Assembly: GCF_021155775.2 (NCBI RefSeq)
Contig: NC_060234.1
Coordinates: forward strand, 23,864,026 to 23,928,025
Length of the DNA stretch: 64,000 bases
Direction: 5' to 3'
Source of the DNA: Neodiprion pinetum
Lineage: Eukaryota; Arthropoda; Insecta; Hymenoptera; Diprionidae
A program made the translations under genes and the position numbers. The notes beneath the pieces were generated by a model. It saw nothing but the letters and a program-made list of their open reading frames with translations. It was not told the DNA's origin and did not search any database. Each line of letters starts with the position of its first letter. The stretch's first letter is position 1. This document shows, piece after piece, positions 40,601-51,685 of this stretch.

Positions 40601-43600
40601 CCGAAGCGTATCTTAATTAATTTTGCGTCAAGTTCAGCTGATCGATTGTCATTATGCCGATTTTAGATACGAATCAAGTTACTCATTGAATAATACAATT
40701 TACAAGTGAAGTTCAAGTTGACGGTTGGGCTACAGCAGCTTGTACAGATACGATTGGAATTGTCGGTCAATGAATTGATTCCATAAAGTTATTATGGTGA
40801 TATCATTTTACCAGTTGCCTTTCAAATATGACTACCTGCTAATAATCATATGATTACAATACATTTTTATAATTTTTATAGGTAAACTTTAACGAACTCC
40901 GAATGACCAAGCTAAATTTAACGGTTTAAAATTTAAGAGCAACTGCGCAAATCAACTTTAGATATATTAGATAGATCATGAGAAAAAAAACTTACAAAGT
41001 TTGACTGTCTCTTCGAGCCGTCAGGTACACGAGGCCCCCTTAAAGATTATTGCTAGTCATCGAACTATAACGTGTCTATGAACCAACGCTTCTTACACTC
41101 TTTGTACATTATTTGATGAGACCCGTCTTAAGTCGTCAAGTTTTTATCAGAACATACGAAGTTACAATTATAGATTTTTATGTTTTGCAGTTTTCAAAGT
41201 AAAAATGATCAAGTGTCGCGTAAGTTGGCTGATTGTGAGAACAAAATTTAACAATTGTAAATTTTTCATCATCGTAATTGATACATTAATGGAATCGACT
41301 CCGAGCTTTGGCCGATGACATTCTTTTAGTCATAGCATACGAATATCATGCAGGATTTGACGGAAAATAATCCAAAAGAGAATTATAAACCGTTAAGTCG
41401 TTCATGATTGAAGTTGAGATATGCCGCTTTTCGTGTTTGTTTTTGAGATAGTACGTCAAGTCAAATGTTTAATTAATGGAAATGGAATCCGTTGGAAACC
41501 ATCTCCCGATATTACATTTCATCGGTAGAGATAAATTCGCCACTTTAGTATACGTAAATAAATCTTGGGCTGTGATTATTAGTTTTTTTGCCGTACATGA
41601 AATTTGAATTGATCAACATACTGTCATCGCCATTTTTACGGCATTTACTTAAAACTGATTTTTGTATCTATGGTTTGTCACTAGTATACCAATCCAAGGA
41701 AAAACCCGTCAAACCTTAAAAAACTGTTTTTGTTCTCACCTTCATATCCAAGAATAATATTTACGTAACAATTACCGAGGTCAAGAAATCATTTTCATCA
41801 AAACCTGTCTACATTCTTGTTGACTTTTGACATTTGAATCGGTGGACGAGTTGAACTGACCTATACCTAGATTACGTAAAAGCCTCGTAACGCGCGTGGA
41901 AAGAACCATCGAGGTCGACGATGAATGGTGGAATCCGCCGTCATCGCGATTTTTTTTTTTTTTTTCCAATTCACCCGAAGTACATATCTGAGTCTGTAAA
42001 CTGTAAAGTTCGCGGTACACGGCGAATAATTGCCCGAAGAATCTGTCCCGGTTGCACCTTGACAGGTGTGTAAGAACTCTCAAACAGAAAGCCAAGTGAA
42101 AGTCTGCATGGTTACTGCAATTACTTTATACTAGCGGGATATTGCCTCAACATCACACCATAACCTGTGTATATTACTAAAGATCGATGGTATACAGAAT
42201 TGAAATCATACGTTCAATAATAATGAGATCTAAATATTGATTATTTACGAATTTAAATATTTCGTAAACTTTCTTATCGCTATAGATATCGCGGTGTAAC
42301 TGATGAACGACAAGCCTGTAAAGATAAGTCGTTCGATTTGATACTAGTAATAAGAGTAACGGCCAGACGCTGATAGCATTACACCCGTAAAATCCTCCGA
42401 GTATTTACCGCGAATCAAGGTTTGCAAGTGTAAATTCATCGCAGCGGTATTATGCAAATTTGCGAGAACGCTCGAAAGTAACGGTAATTGAAAAAAGATA
42501 AGCGGAACTTTTAAGCTTTCGGCCAATTATTGCAGTATGTTTTTTGAGAGCTATTATAGATTCGAAAGAAAGAAGTTGAATCTGCCAACAAAATCTCGGG
42601 AACTCTTAAGTTTGTACATGTAACTAAAAAATCCTGATGAATATGTTTGTACAACGCGTTTATCTGTGATATTCTCTCGATTATAGAGATTGTTGTCCAA
42701 AAATTGATGCTCTTTATTAATTTCATTACGATATAGTCGAACATTGGGTATCTTATCATATTCGTAAGGTACGAAGACCTCTTCAAGAATACGACAAATA
42801 TATATAAAATACTGAAATTTTAAACAAAAACTTAAACATCGATGCTTCATTTTAGATCGCTTCGAAGCGATTAAAAATCCAACTTCGTTTAATTTTGCTC
42901 TACGATAGCTCGTTTTATTCAGACTATTTCTTACAAGATTGCAAGCTACTAAGATTCGATAGTATATTGTGTTGTAACAAGGAGGCAAACTCGGTCTTTT
43001 CGGGCCGAGCGTAAGATTGCAATATGAGTCGCGGGTGAGCACGCATACGAGTCGAAGGCGAATATTATATGCTTGTGCAAGCCGAAGACGAATATTACAT
43101 ATACACGAGGCGAAAAGGCCGTTGCCTCCTTATTGCACACGATTCTTTATACAAGAGTATGATATGCGTTCTTTCGCGAAGCACGAAATTGAGGTTAGGA
43201 TCGCGCAATGTCAGATTTGTTCGCGACCGCGCATGCGCATTCACAGACTCGCTGAACTTTCACAGAAACGGGTACTTTATGTACGGGAAACACGTATGAA
43301 AAAATGTGTAAAACATGTTCCCGTTATATAAAGCATTTGTTTACAATTTTAATATTTTCTGTCTTTTTATTTTTGAAGAGATCTCCGGAGTTTATGAATG
43401 CAATAATCTGATGAATACTTAACGTACACTTGGCTGCAGCGATTCTAAGATGGCTAATTTTTTCGACGAGACGGTTACGTTGGCATTGCAGAATCAGTCA
43501 AACATAACGTATCTCATAATCGTCGAATCTAACCTAAAAATACGAACAAATGCCAGTTGCGTTATGCTGTGGCGGTGGAGCTAGAGCTGAGGATTGATTC

Positions 43601-46043
43601 TGCATTACCAACGTAATCAATTTGTCCAAAAAATTAGCCGTCTCAGAATCACTGCGGACAAGTACACAGCTACCTCGTAATGTAATAAAATCAATTTATT
43701 AATCTTGCGCCAAGTAACCTCCATAAACGTAAATAAGAACAAAGATACTGAGGTGTACGCAATATCCATATCCATATTCGTAGTCTGCGTATAAGAATTA
43801 CACAGCAAATATTCGTTCGAATAGACGTCGCGTAGTCGAAAGGATTACATAATATTACAACATAAATGTTGTAGATACGTGAATACGGGAGACTCCCTAT
43901 ACACGCTCGGCTAACCACAAGTCGTGTCGCAATTGAGTCATATCCCGTGGCATTAAATATACTTTATGAAATATTTCGGCAACGTATGTGTTTCGCAATT
44001 AAAATGCAAGACATGAAAAATCTCGCAAAATTTATTTAATTTTTATTTTAGATTTTTTTCCCATGACTATATTTTTCTATCGTCCTTGCAAAATGAGAAT
44101 TGTTTCAGATTTCTTTTAATATCACTCATCGTACAGTTGGTACAGTGACTGGACATTTTCACAAGGTCTAGGTTTGCCGGTGTAAATTCATTCGGATATT
44201 CATTATACGTTCATTTCTTACAAATTTTTTTTTTCTCACAAATTATATACTCTGCAAAATTTATTTGAAAGTTTCTCAATAAATCTTGGAACTTTTTGAT
44301 TAAATTTATCGGCCATTCGACTTGAGTCGTACAGCCAAAAATTATGCACTTAAGTTCCAGATATTCGTTGTCGGTATATAATGCAGAATATTGCGATTAC
44401 GTGATTAATTGAAAAATAAACAGCCTTATTAATTAATTGATTAACTGGTCCTTTCAACTAATCGTCTTGTTCATTTATTCGATTAATCGGCCTCTTCGAT
44501 CAACAGATTAGTTATTCATCCGATTAATCAGCCTTTTTGATCGACCCTTTTTTCGCCAAATCGATCAACCGAAGTCTACGTTTAATCGAATAACTGCACA
44601 GCGCTGGTTACCTAATACTTTTTTCCGTTAATTCCCATCAGCAATTACAAGAGAATTACTTGAAATCAAGGTTCACGAAAAACGCGAATAACGAACAGAA
44701 AAAATTCAAACCGCAGTAATAGGATATAATAACAAGTTTTGTGACCTTGATTACTGTGTTAATCCCATCTATTTATCATTAACGCAAATCTGTATGTAAA
44801 GTTGTATTCGGTTGCAACGAACAATTAATTGTGCCGTCACCTTACTTAGTTTATTTAAAAACCCTACAATTCCATGTAAAGTATGTATTTGCGTGCGTAC
44901 ACCGTTGTTTGCATACTTTTGTGTATTCATGGGCCTGGGCAATTAGTATAATAAGACTGTCGGTCAAAGCCGCAATAGATTTATATACCCATGTATAATA
45001 TATGTAGACACTCTCGACGTGTTTATATATTACATAGAAACATGTTGTGTAAATCCTTGATGGAAATTTTTTATGGCACATTTTTCCACGCGTCTCTTTT
45101 ACTTTTTCTTGAATTTATAATTTGCTTCGTCCTTCAGGTTCGATACACGTGTATGTATATATATATATATCCATCTATAACACATCTATATCGATAAAAA
45201 ACAATCAGGTTTTCCTATTGCTGTAGAAAGAAAAAAATTACGTTACGCAACTTGTGCAGGCACATCCAACAGTGTTGTCAATATTATACTTGCGTTATTC
45301 TACAATTTCATCAGATGTAGGTTAAACAAACGTAAAATTGCACAAAAATCATCCATAAGACGTGTAAAAATTGAAGCTCATACTATCGGCACTTGAGCGT
45401 GAGTAAATTAGAAGTTGAGTGTTTAGCTATAGACACTTGTATCTCAGTGTCGGTGATCATTTTCCGAAATAATCAAAGTAAAAAAAAACAAGAAGAGACC
45501 AATTATCCAGGCATAAAATATGCAGCTATCGTATCAACTTCGAATTTGATACGAGATAATATCTGTTGTTCATTATTTTAGCGCTGATATTGCGGAAAGA
45601 GAAGGCAACGTGTCAAAAAATAGTTAACGAAGTATAGGTAAAGGAACTTATGAAAGCAGATAATGTCCAGATATAAAACAAGCGAGGAAAAGAAACGAGC
45701 AGAAGGTACGTTAAAATTCGCTAAAGGAGGCCGACGGATGGATAAGTAGAGTTGAAAGTATGCAAACCAAGTCCGTTTTGCGTTACCTTTCACACTACTA
45801 CTACAATTACTACTCATACTATCACTTATAACACAACCATACGTATTATTATTACATCGATTCATAACACGCGTACAACACCTCGCATGTCTGCGTCCCA
45901 CAAACGCGTAGCTGCATGGTGTTAAAATAAAATGAAGAGACATTATTTATCATCGATGCGAAACGTTGTCTGTACAAAAATTACCAACTCACCTTCATCA
46001 GAGCGAAGACTTGATCGTCGGGTAATCCAAGCTTCGACGCCAT
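28675..46043 (-). CDS. SEC14-like protein with CRAL-TRIO and GOLD domains (10 exons)
   Basis: Minus-strand coding exons: 45993-46043, 36909-36978, 33000-33043, 32285-32402, 31389-31598, 31204-31284, 30604-30803, 29366-29514, 28896-29047 and 28675-28793. All phases fit, giving 397 residues against 403 in human SEC14L2. Residues 18-60 carry the CRAL-TRIO N-terminal part (FRRNV.D.LQPHHDDHFLLRWLRARKWD). The lipid-binding CRAL-TRIO core follows, with PRGLSGFDKDG near residues 82-92, the DMEDF region and the LPKHFGG..TDPDGNP signature near 237-252. A C-terminal GOLD domain spans about residues 265-390, with LRWEF and VIFDNSYSILRNKKIHY. Members bind hydrophobic ligands such as tocopherol, squalene or phosphoinositides and act in lipid transfer; the ligand here is unknown. 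Intron 7 uses a GC donor. Intron 2 holds a dead LINE in antisense. Confidence 0.93.
33830..36290 (+). mobile_element. Decayed non-LTR (LINE-type) retrotransposon, antisense in SEC14-like intron 2
   Basis: Fragments of one element are read in shifting frames. RITFWNCHGI at about 33980-34010 is the start of an APE-type endonuclease. GGDFDARIGDE lies near 34370-34400, and SVIDLIWT near 34590-34615 belongs to the endonuclease core. LKNAKAPGFD near 35340-35370, LNYRGTTLVNNITKLF near 35530-35575, CQTGFRA near 35640, LFVDFERAFS near 35740-35775 and HADDLIIL near 36045-36070 are reverse-transcriptase blocks. At least several frameshifts and internal stops show that it is inactive. It runs opposite to the host gene. 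The clade cannot be assigned by eye, and neither target duplication nor poly-A tail is clear. Confidence 0.85.
38058..38625. repeat. Long near-palindrome (about 200-base arms)
   Basis: Bases about 38089-38245 read as the reverse complement of about 38430-38600. Landmarks include ccaagttgataagataatta against taattatcttatcaacttgg, the gcaacaaatctcc block against ggagatttgttac, and catataaaatgcattc against gaatgcattttatatg. Weaker pairing continues outwards to about 38058 and 38625 and inwards towards a centre near 38340. I estimate 75-85 percent pairing. It could be a fold-back transposon or a locus giving a long hairpin RNA. Confidence 0.8.
39205..39525. repeat. Dispersed repeat copy B2 (partner near 4.6-4.9 kb)
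   Basis: Same-strand diverged match to 4555-4905, with the shared landmarks accagaaagtctagtat, tatgttttct, aataaattgacgtta and taccaacaat. It lies in SEC14-like intron 1. The class is unknown. Confidence 0.5.
42715..42940. repeat. Dispersed repeat copy A2 (partner near 1.46-1.62 kb)
   Basis: Carries the ttacgatatagtcg, aaggtacgaagacctctt and ttttgctctacgatag blocks in the same order as near 1.5 kb, with about 60 extra bases between the second and third blocks. Confidence 0.4.
42969..43140. repeat. Inverted-repeat element with internal tandem unit
   Basis: The left end tgtaacaaggaggcaaactc followed by ggtcttttcg mirrors the right end cgaaaaggccgttgcctcct followed by tattgcacac. The terminal arms are about 30 bases with a few mismatches. 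Inside, gaaggcgaatattatatg and gaagacgaatattacata repeat directly at about 36 bases. This looks like a miniature inverted-repeat transposon of about 170 bases. The target duplication is not clear. Confidence 0.6.
43428..43672. repeat. Miniature inverted-repeat element with arms of about 70 bases
   Basis: The left arm (about 43428-43502) and right arm (about 43595-43672) are reverse complements with scattered differences. Landmarks are gcagcgattctaagatggct against gcagtgattctgagacggct, then ctaattttttcgac against ctaattttttggac, gttacgttggcattgcagaa against attacgttggtaatgcagaa. The spacer is about 90 bases and the total about 245 bases. No coding capacity. Confidence 0.75.
44395..44605. repeat. 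Degenerate repeats rich in CGATTAATCG
   Basis: Successive blocks such as cgattaatcggcctcttcgatcaa and ccgattaatcagcctttttg recur about every 40-60 bases with decay. A similar cgatcaatcgattaatcgg stretch is at about 47408-47435. The core is palindromic. It could be an old minisatellite or transposon ends. Confidence 0.4.
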
Positions 46044-46229
46044 CCTCACAGATTTGTACTATGCAATAATCATTCACTGTTTAAAATTGATTTATATTCC
46101 CTATAATTCTCTACCGCGAATAGTAATCAACTGGGCATTATAATATACCGTTCCTAGCAGTATGTGGGTATTTGATAAAAAAAAAAAATAAATAAAAAAA
46201 ATAAATAAAAATACAATTTCGCCGTATTT

Positions 46230-46450
46230 ATACACCAACGTTTACCCGGAGTTCCGAGCACCGATTTACTACCGCTCCACTCAACGATTGGTATCGTTGA
46301 CGGTCAATCTTAGACTACTTTTCATCCGCAACTATCGAGGAGAACCGAGCGCGTTGCCGTTTCGTTTGGAATCGAGAGCCCCACTGCACCGGCCGTATAG
46401 TATAACTCGGCATCGCTTGTCGCCGATGAGTGTGGATGAAAATAATACGT
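46230..46450 (-). promoter_or_regulatory. Probable promoter / CpG-richer upstream region of the SEC14-like gene
   Basis: A GC- and CpG-richer patch in AT-rich surroundings lies 190-410 bases upstream of the SEC14-like start codon at 46043, the usual position for a housekeeping promoter or 5' untranslated exon. An acceptor-like gcatag lies just before the start codon (exon opening tacaaatctg), so a 5' untranslated exon further upstream is possible. No core promoter motif can be fixed by eye. Confidence 0.35.
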
Positions 46451-48430
46451 GAAAGCATCAACGTTCGGCAAAGTTTTTTATTTTTCTTTATTCTTCGTAC
46501 CTCCGCGGATAATTTTATTCACAACATAAAACTAACGCGATGAGTTTCTAAACGCGGGAGATCATTCGAGTAACAGGTTCCGTACATTCACCATATTGAG
46601 GTTCGGTTGAGAAAATCTTCATCATCGTTATGGATTTGTCATATATAATAAACCGCAATAATTGATTAGATTACTAATTCGAAGCTGAGCACTTGCAACT
46701 GGATTTTTCCGATGTTACGTTATTTCAAATTATAGGTATATACACGTATAACATTTCTATTACAAAGCCAACATCTCGCGAGGCTGAAGTTAGTTACGTT
46801 AACGTAACGAAGCATCAGGTGAAAAAATCACAAATCCGCAATATCAGAATGACTTTCAAAGAGTTGGTTATTTCAAAATAAAATTATATCTTGTTTATCG
46901 TGGTCTACTAATTTTCACACATTCCTAAAGGTGTGAAGTAACGGTTTTTCCTAAACATGAATCGTGACAGTGACGTTCCTAACTTCATGCTAATAATATA
47001 TCGTGTTCACGGTACGACGATATGATATATGAGTAAATACAAATACATTGAAATTATGAAGTAAGAAATCATCATTGAGGGAACAAATTTATTAATTATA
47101 ATTGAATCCGTTTCTATTAAATCTATTTGGCACGATTAAAAACTACACGTGATTTGACGAAATGATTATATTTACTGCTCCATATTGTAAACTTGATTTG
47201 TCGGAGAGGGCAATTAATTCAATCAAGCGCGATTTCTTTCTTATAGCGTCTAAAAAAATGTATTGATTATTAAAAGTTGAATACATTGTTTGTCTTCAGT
47301 TAATTAATAATAGATGAAAACGGTGGAAGCACTGTGAGTAGGAACTTATAATCTATTCTTGATATATTATATTTTTCATATTAGAGATGGGTCGATTCTT
47401 TTTTTACTCTATCGATCAATCGATTAATCGGTAACACTTCCTAATCGAAGTCTAGGCAATCCTGATAGGAAGCAGACATTTGATTTCGAACCGGCGGCGT
47501 AGAATTCACATTTATATAAATCTTTCTCTCGAATCGGCCCTTGGATAATTAGCATATTTGCTTCCAGACACGAATTTCGAAACCTCAAATATTTGTCAAA
47601 ACAAAGTTAACCTACGCGTGGCTTTCACTTCCTCTGATGTTGTCGAAACAAATTGATAAGTTTAAGTAAACCCTCAATACCGAAACAATCTTGACAGTCT
47701 TATGCATAAACAATTATCACAAAGGTTATCAAGACATAAATTTATATACCCATACATACTAGGGTGTTTCAAAAAAAGACGAATTTTTCTTTCTTGTGGT
47801 GTCCAAAAATTGATAGTTTACCTAAGAACAAAAATTTTGGCGCCAATATGAGCTCTTAATGTCAATAGTAAGATTTGCCTCTATCCATTTCTTAATTTCC
47901 ATTTAAATAACACGGGAAAATTTTGTTTTTTTTAAGGTCACACACCTTATCACCAACAAACTTGTGCTTACAACAAAAAATATTCAGAGGACAGAATAAT
48001 TTCAATTTACTCACGCATATCGAAGCTTCCGTCGTGGTAATAGAAACGACGGCTTCTACCTCTAACAACGGCCATGCTTCGTTAAGAAGATAAACTGAAA
48101 GAACTAATAGAACTGCGACGGCAATGTTTCAATTTCTCAACCACTTTACATAAATCGTCGATCCGACCATGACTACTCCGTTTGTAATGTTTTCCTATCG
48201 TTAATGAAGAGAAAACAACACCTCAAACACGATAATTAACGTACAAAAATTTCGGACAAAAAAGATGTGGCTTCCTCACGCACGAATAACATCATGAAAA
48301 AACAAAGCACTCCGATATAAGGAGGTCTTTTTGATTTTTACTTGAAGATCGTGGCATTATCACGTATCAAATAGTTATAATTCGAACCGGACTTGAATAT
48401 AGTTGAAATGTTTCCATGTAATAATTCAGA

Positions 48431-48520
48431 GTGAATTAAATGCCTTATCTTCGCATTTGATGCTCCACGTTGTTTTTTCGTCGAGCATTAAATTCGGAGA
48501 TAGGGCATTTAATTAAACAC
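48431..48520. repeat. Compact hairpin, precursor-miRNA-sized
   Basis: The arms aattaaatgccttatcttcg (starting about 48434) and its mirror cggagatagggcatttaatt (ending about 48515) pair over about 36-38 bases with a few mismatches. The loop is about 12 bases of T-rich sequence. Total length is about 90 bases. The size would suit a microRNA precursor or a minimal fold-back element. I recognise no known microRNA seed. Confidence 0.6.
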
Positions 48521-51473
48521 GTTTTTTTTTTTTATATAGAGAAGAGGTGGGTATAATGGGCTCCCTGTCCATCTAAATGGAATTTCAAAAAATGTCAATA
48601 ACGCTTGAAATGTATTTTTCTGCGACCCCTTTGACTCGTCATTTCAAGCATGTAAAGCAGGCACGACGTAGCGAATTGCCGATTTTGTCACACTTGCCAT
48701 TGAGCGTTGACTGAAGAGTGCTAAAGACAGTATGTATCGATATTCTTCGAAAGCAATCAAAAGTGCACGAAAGGTGTGAGGTTAATGGCAGTGCCCTGCA
48801 CTTACGGACTCGTTCATTCGGACCATTAGACCACGCAAGAATGCTTACTTGTGATCTAAAAAGAAGCCTCAAAAACCGATTACTGTAGCACCAGTTTTAG
48901 GATATGCAAAAGCCACTTTGCTGAAAAAAAAAAGTGACTAATGTATATTAGCACCCCTTCAATTAACGCGTATTATCTCTTTTATGTTGTACAAAAAAAA
49001 TGCATAATGGCCCAGAAAGAACGTCTAAAGCGCATTCCAGAGAAATGCTGATACAGAAAGATCGCAAAAAAATTTTTTCATTTTCAGTTTTATAATATCA
49101 CCTGTTATATTTTACACAAAAATGCATCTCGGCATGAAATTCGAACAAAAATCGGAAATAGGCGGGCAAAATGGGCCATTTAAGAGAGAAATAACGTTAT
49201 ACCAATTTCGACAAGGCAATTTTTTTGTCTTCGACCTAAAATATTACATTGTGTATCAAGGGCGGAAAGGAGGCGATTTTGCCGAATGTAAAGTTAGCGG
49301 CACGAGGAAAGCGAGCCCCGTTTCAAACGCGTCACTTCATGGATGGAAGCAAGCGGAAGCAAGCAGTTTTACGTATTAACGCTTCCAAAGTAGGGGAAGT
49401 CGAATTTAGGTGGTTCGAATATACAGGAGTTCTACTGCAGTAGTTTTCGTACCTTGGGTGTAAAGTTTTATTGGATAAAATTCAAATTTTTATTCGCTCC
49501 CTGAGTAATTTTGGAGGGATAAAGGCATCACTGTTTACCCTTTGACTGTCCATAATGACTGTTCAAAATCACGAAAATAACTATTTGATTAAATGCTACT
49601 TCTATGACGCTATGACGCTAATTGGGAAGACACATCAACGGTCATTTTATCGCAAATGATGCCAAAATCCCTTCGTTTAACGCAATTTGCTTTGTCTTCA
49701 AACTTATTCTCCGATACGAGGATCTCACGGTATATTTTTCAGAGAAAATTGAACACTGTGTAAAATTAATTTTTCCAATCTACACTTACTTTGGAACGCT
49801 TCAAGTTACAAACATTAAAACTTGCAAGCCTGAGAATTCATTAAAAATGTATCTCCTTTTGTAATCCCGTTGATATTCTGTGAATTCTGTACCGAAATCG
49901 CAAGGCGCTACAATCACTGAGGTAGAGAATAAACAAAACAAATTCGCTTAGGATTCTATAAGCTTTCTGACAAACCGAATTTCTTTTCAAGCAACCAAAA
50001 ACAATGCACATACTATATGATGTTGAAAACACTCGGCAACGACACAAAGATCTGGTGAGACTTTGCATATGGAAAGTAAAAGGAATCATTGCAGATGAAA
50101 TGCAAGGAATTTATTTTAGGGCGAGTAATATTATGATTCATTACAATAATACAGATAATATGCGTTCGGTATCCAACCACGTTACACTAATATAAATATT
50201 CCAAAGGTAATGTTAGTAACTCATTGACTTTTTAGTAGACGTTCGCAGGTTTTAACATATTTTACTTTGTTCAAAGATACGGTTTTGAATGAATTTACTC
50301 TTATTAAATTTAATTCAAATTCGTTTACAGACGCACACTCTGTTTTATCAAGGGTTTTTTGATTCTGATATTTCTTCAAATAGAGTGTACATGTTTGATA
50401 AGTCACTAGTAAAAATGGCTAAACCACGAACATAAAATATACTAAACAGCACGTAAGAATTAATTGTGTTTGGGTAAGTAGCGCAATAATGTGGCATGAT
50501 CTTTCAATAAACATAATTAAATTTAAATAGGTTTATTGCGTCTAAGATGAATTGTGAATGTAACTTTATATCTTGCTTATAATTTTTCTGTAATTTCAAA
50601 GTCTTCAAAAGACAAATGTACATGCATTAAAATTAGTGATTTCTTCTATAATCATGAAGATAGGCATTTCGTGTGACGGACTAATTTATCAGCATAAACA
50701 ATGATTAACAACAAGTTTTAGAGATAACTTGCTTTCAGAGCAAATCATTCGTCTACAATGTCATTGTTGCAAAAGTATTTTTACATTTTAATTCCATACC
50801 AAAAGAGAAGCAATTTTTGTCACAAACTATGCAAAATAGTTTATACATAATGAATTTAAGATTCAATTATAACATGTGAGGCATACGTTTAATGGGTTCT
50901 GTGTTAGCCAATATTTTTCTCGTCTTAAAGATAAGTCACTATGCACAAATGGGAATGTTTTAATAACATTAATATTTTACAGTGATTCAAATGCATTTCA
51001 ATAATTAAATCGCTTGTTTAATCACTACGCAAGCGAAATTAAGATTGTCAACTATCCATATATCACGATGTTTTTTTTCATAAGATGCAACTGAGCAAAT
51101 AAGATATTGAAAATCGCCGAATCAGAGCTTCCACTACACTACGTGTGAAGTCTTTCGTAAAGCTTATTACGGCAGAGACTCTCACTTGCGTAAAAACAAA
51201 TATTAAAAGTGGAAGACTTTTTCAGTCCAATGGGGAAATGTATTATATACCAAAAGGATTATAAACTATTGCCATCAAATACTCTATGGCCCGTAAACTT
51301 ATGAAACGGTGCTTAAGGATGTTTAGAAAGTACAGGCCTGTAGTATAAAAATTAGTAAAATAAAATTGAGCGTTTAATAATTCAAGCAAAGTTACTTCAT
51401 TTGTATTTTATGGAATGCGCGATCCAAAGGCAATACGAGCACATGTGATAAAAAAAACTTTGCCTCCATGGCG

Positions 51474-51685
51474 CGCACGATACTTTATGTAACAAAAGTG
51501 TGATTCACTAATTTTTTGTCATAGCGGAGTAGAAAAAAGAGCACTGTTTAGTACTGTAATGTAAAAGTAAAATTTTCTCTACTCCAATGCTCTTTTTTTC
51601 TACTGCTGTAGAAACGATTACTTTATGTACAGAACACAAGCAAAAAAAAAACGCATAAGCTCTGCTCGTGTTACATAAGAAAATT
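51474..51685. repeat. Nested inverted-repeat cluster
   Basis: An inner pair, gagtagaaaaaagagcac at about 51525 and gctctttttttctactgc at about 51590, is complementary. An outer pair, ctttatgtaacaaaagtg at about 51483 and the mirror of cttatgtaacacgagc at about 51667-51682, is also complementary. A direct copy of actttatgtac lies at about 51620. This may be a fold-back element or nested insertions. Confidence 0.45.

Larger units (their letters stand above)
36979..45992 (-). other. First intron of the SEC14-like gene (9 kb)
   Basis: Non-coding in the gene model (gtgagt donor, tttacag acceptor). It holds the large palindrome at 38 kb, the second copy of the 4.6-kb dispersed repeat, inverted-repeat elements at 43.0 and 43.5 kb, a degenerate GATTAATC-rich stretch at 44.4-44.6 kb and many poly-A/T runs. 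No open frame in it resembles a known gene; the longest (42554-43042, minus) crosses an inverted repeat. Confidence 0.6.

Noticed and set aside
42554..43042. Longest simple open frame in SEC14-like intron 1 (162 codons, minus strand)
   Set aside because: It runs across a dispersed repeat and into an inverted-repeat element, has no recognisable domain and no splice context.
48010..48075. Minus-strand ATG with an arginine-rich 20-codon frame followed by gtgagt
   Set aside because: Considered as an alternative first exon of the SEC14-like gene, but the phase would put the next exon out of frame. It could only be untranslated.
49122..49443. GC-richer overlapping plus-strand frames
   Set aside because: Composition stands out, but two frames are open at once, no family is recognised and no splice or promoter context is visible. 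Possibly transposon debris.
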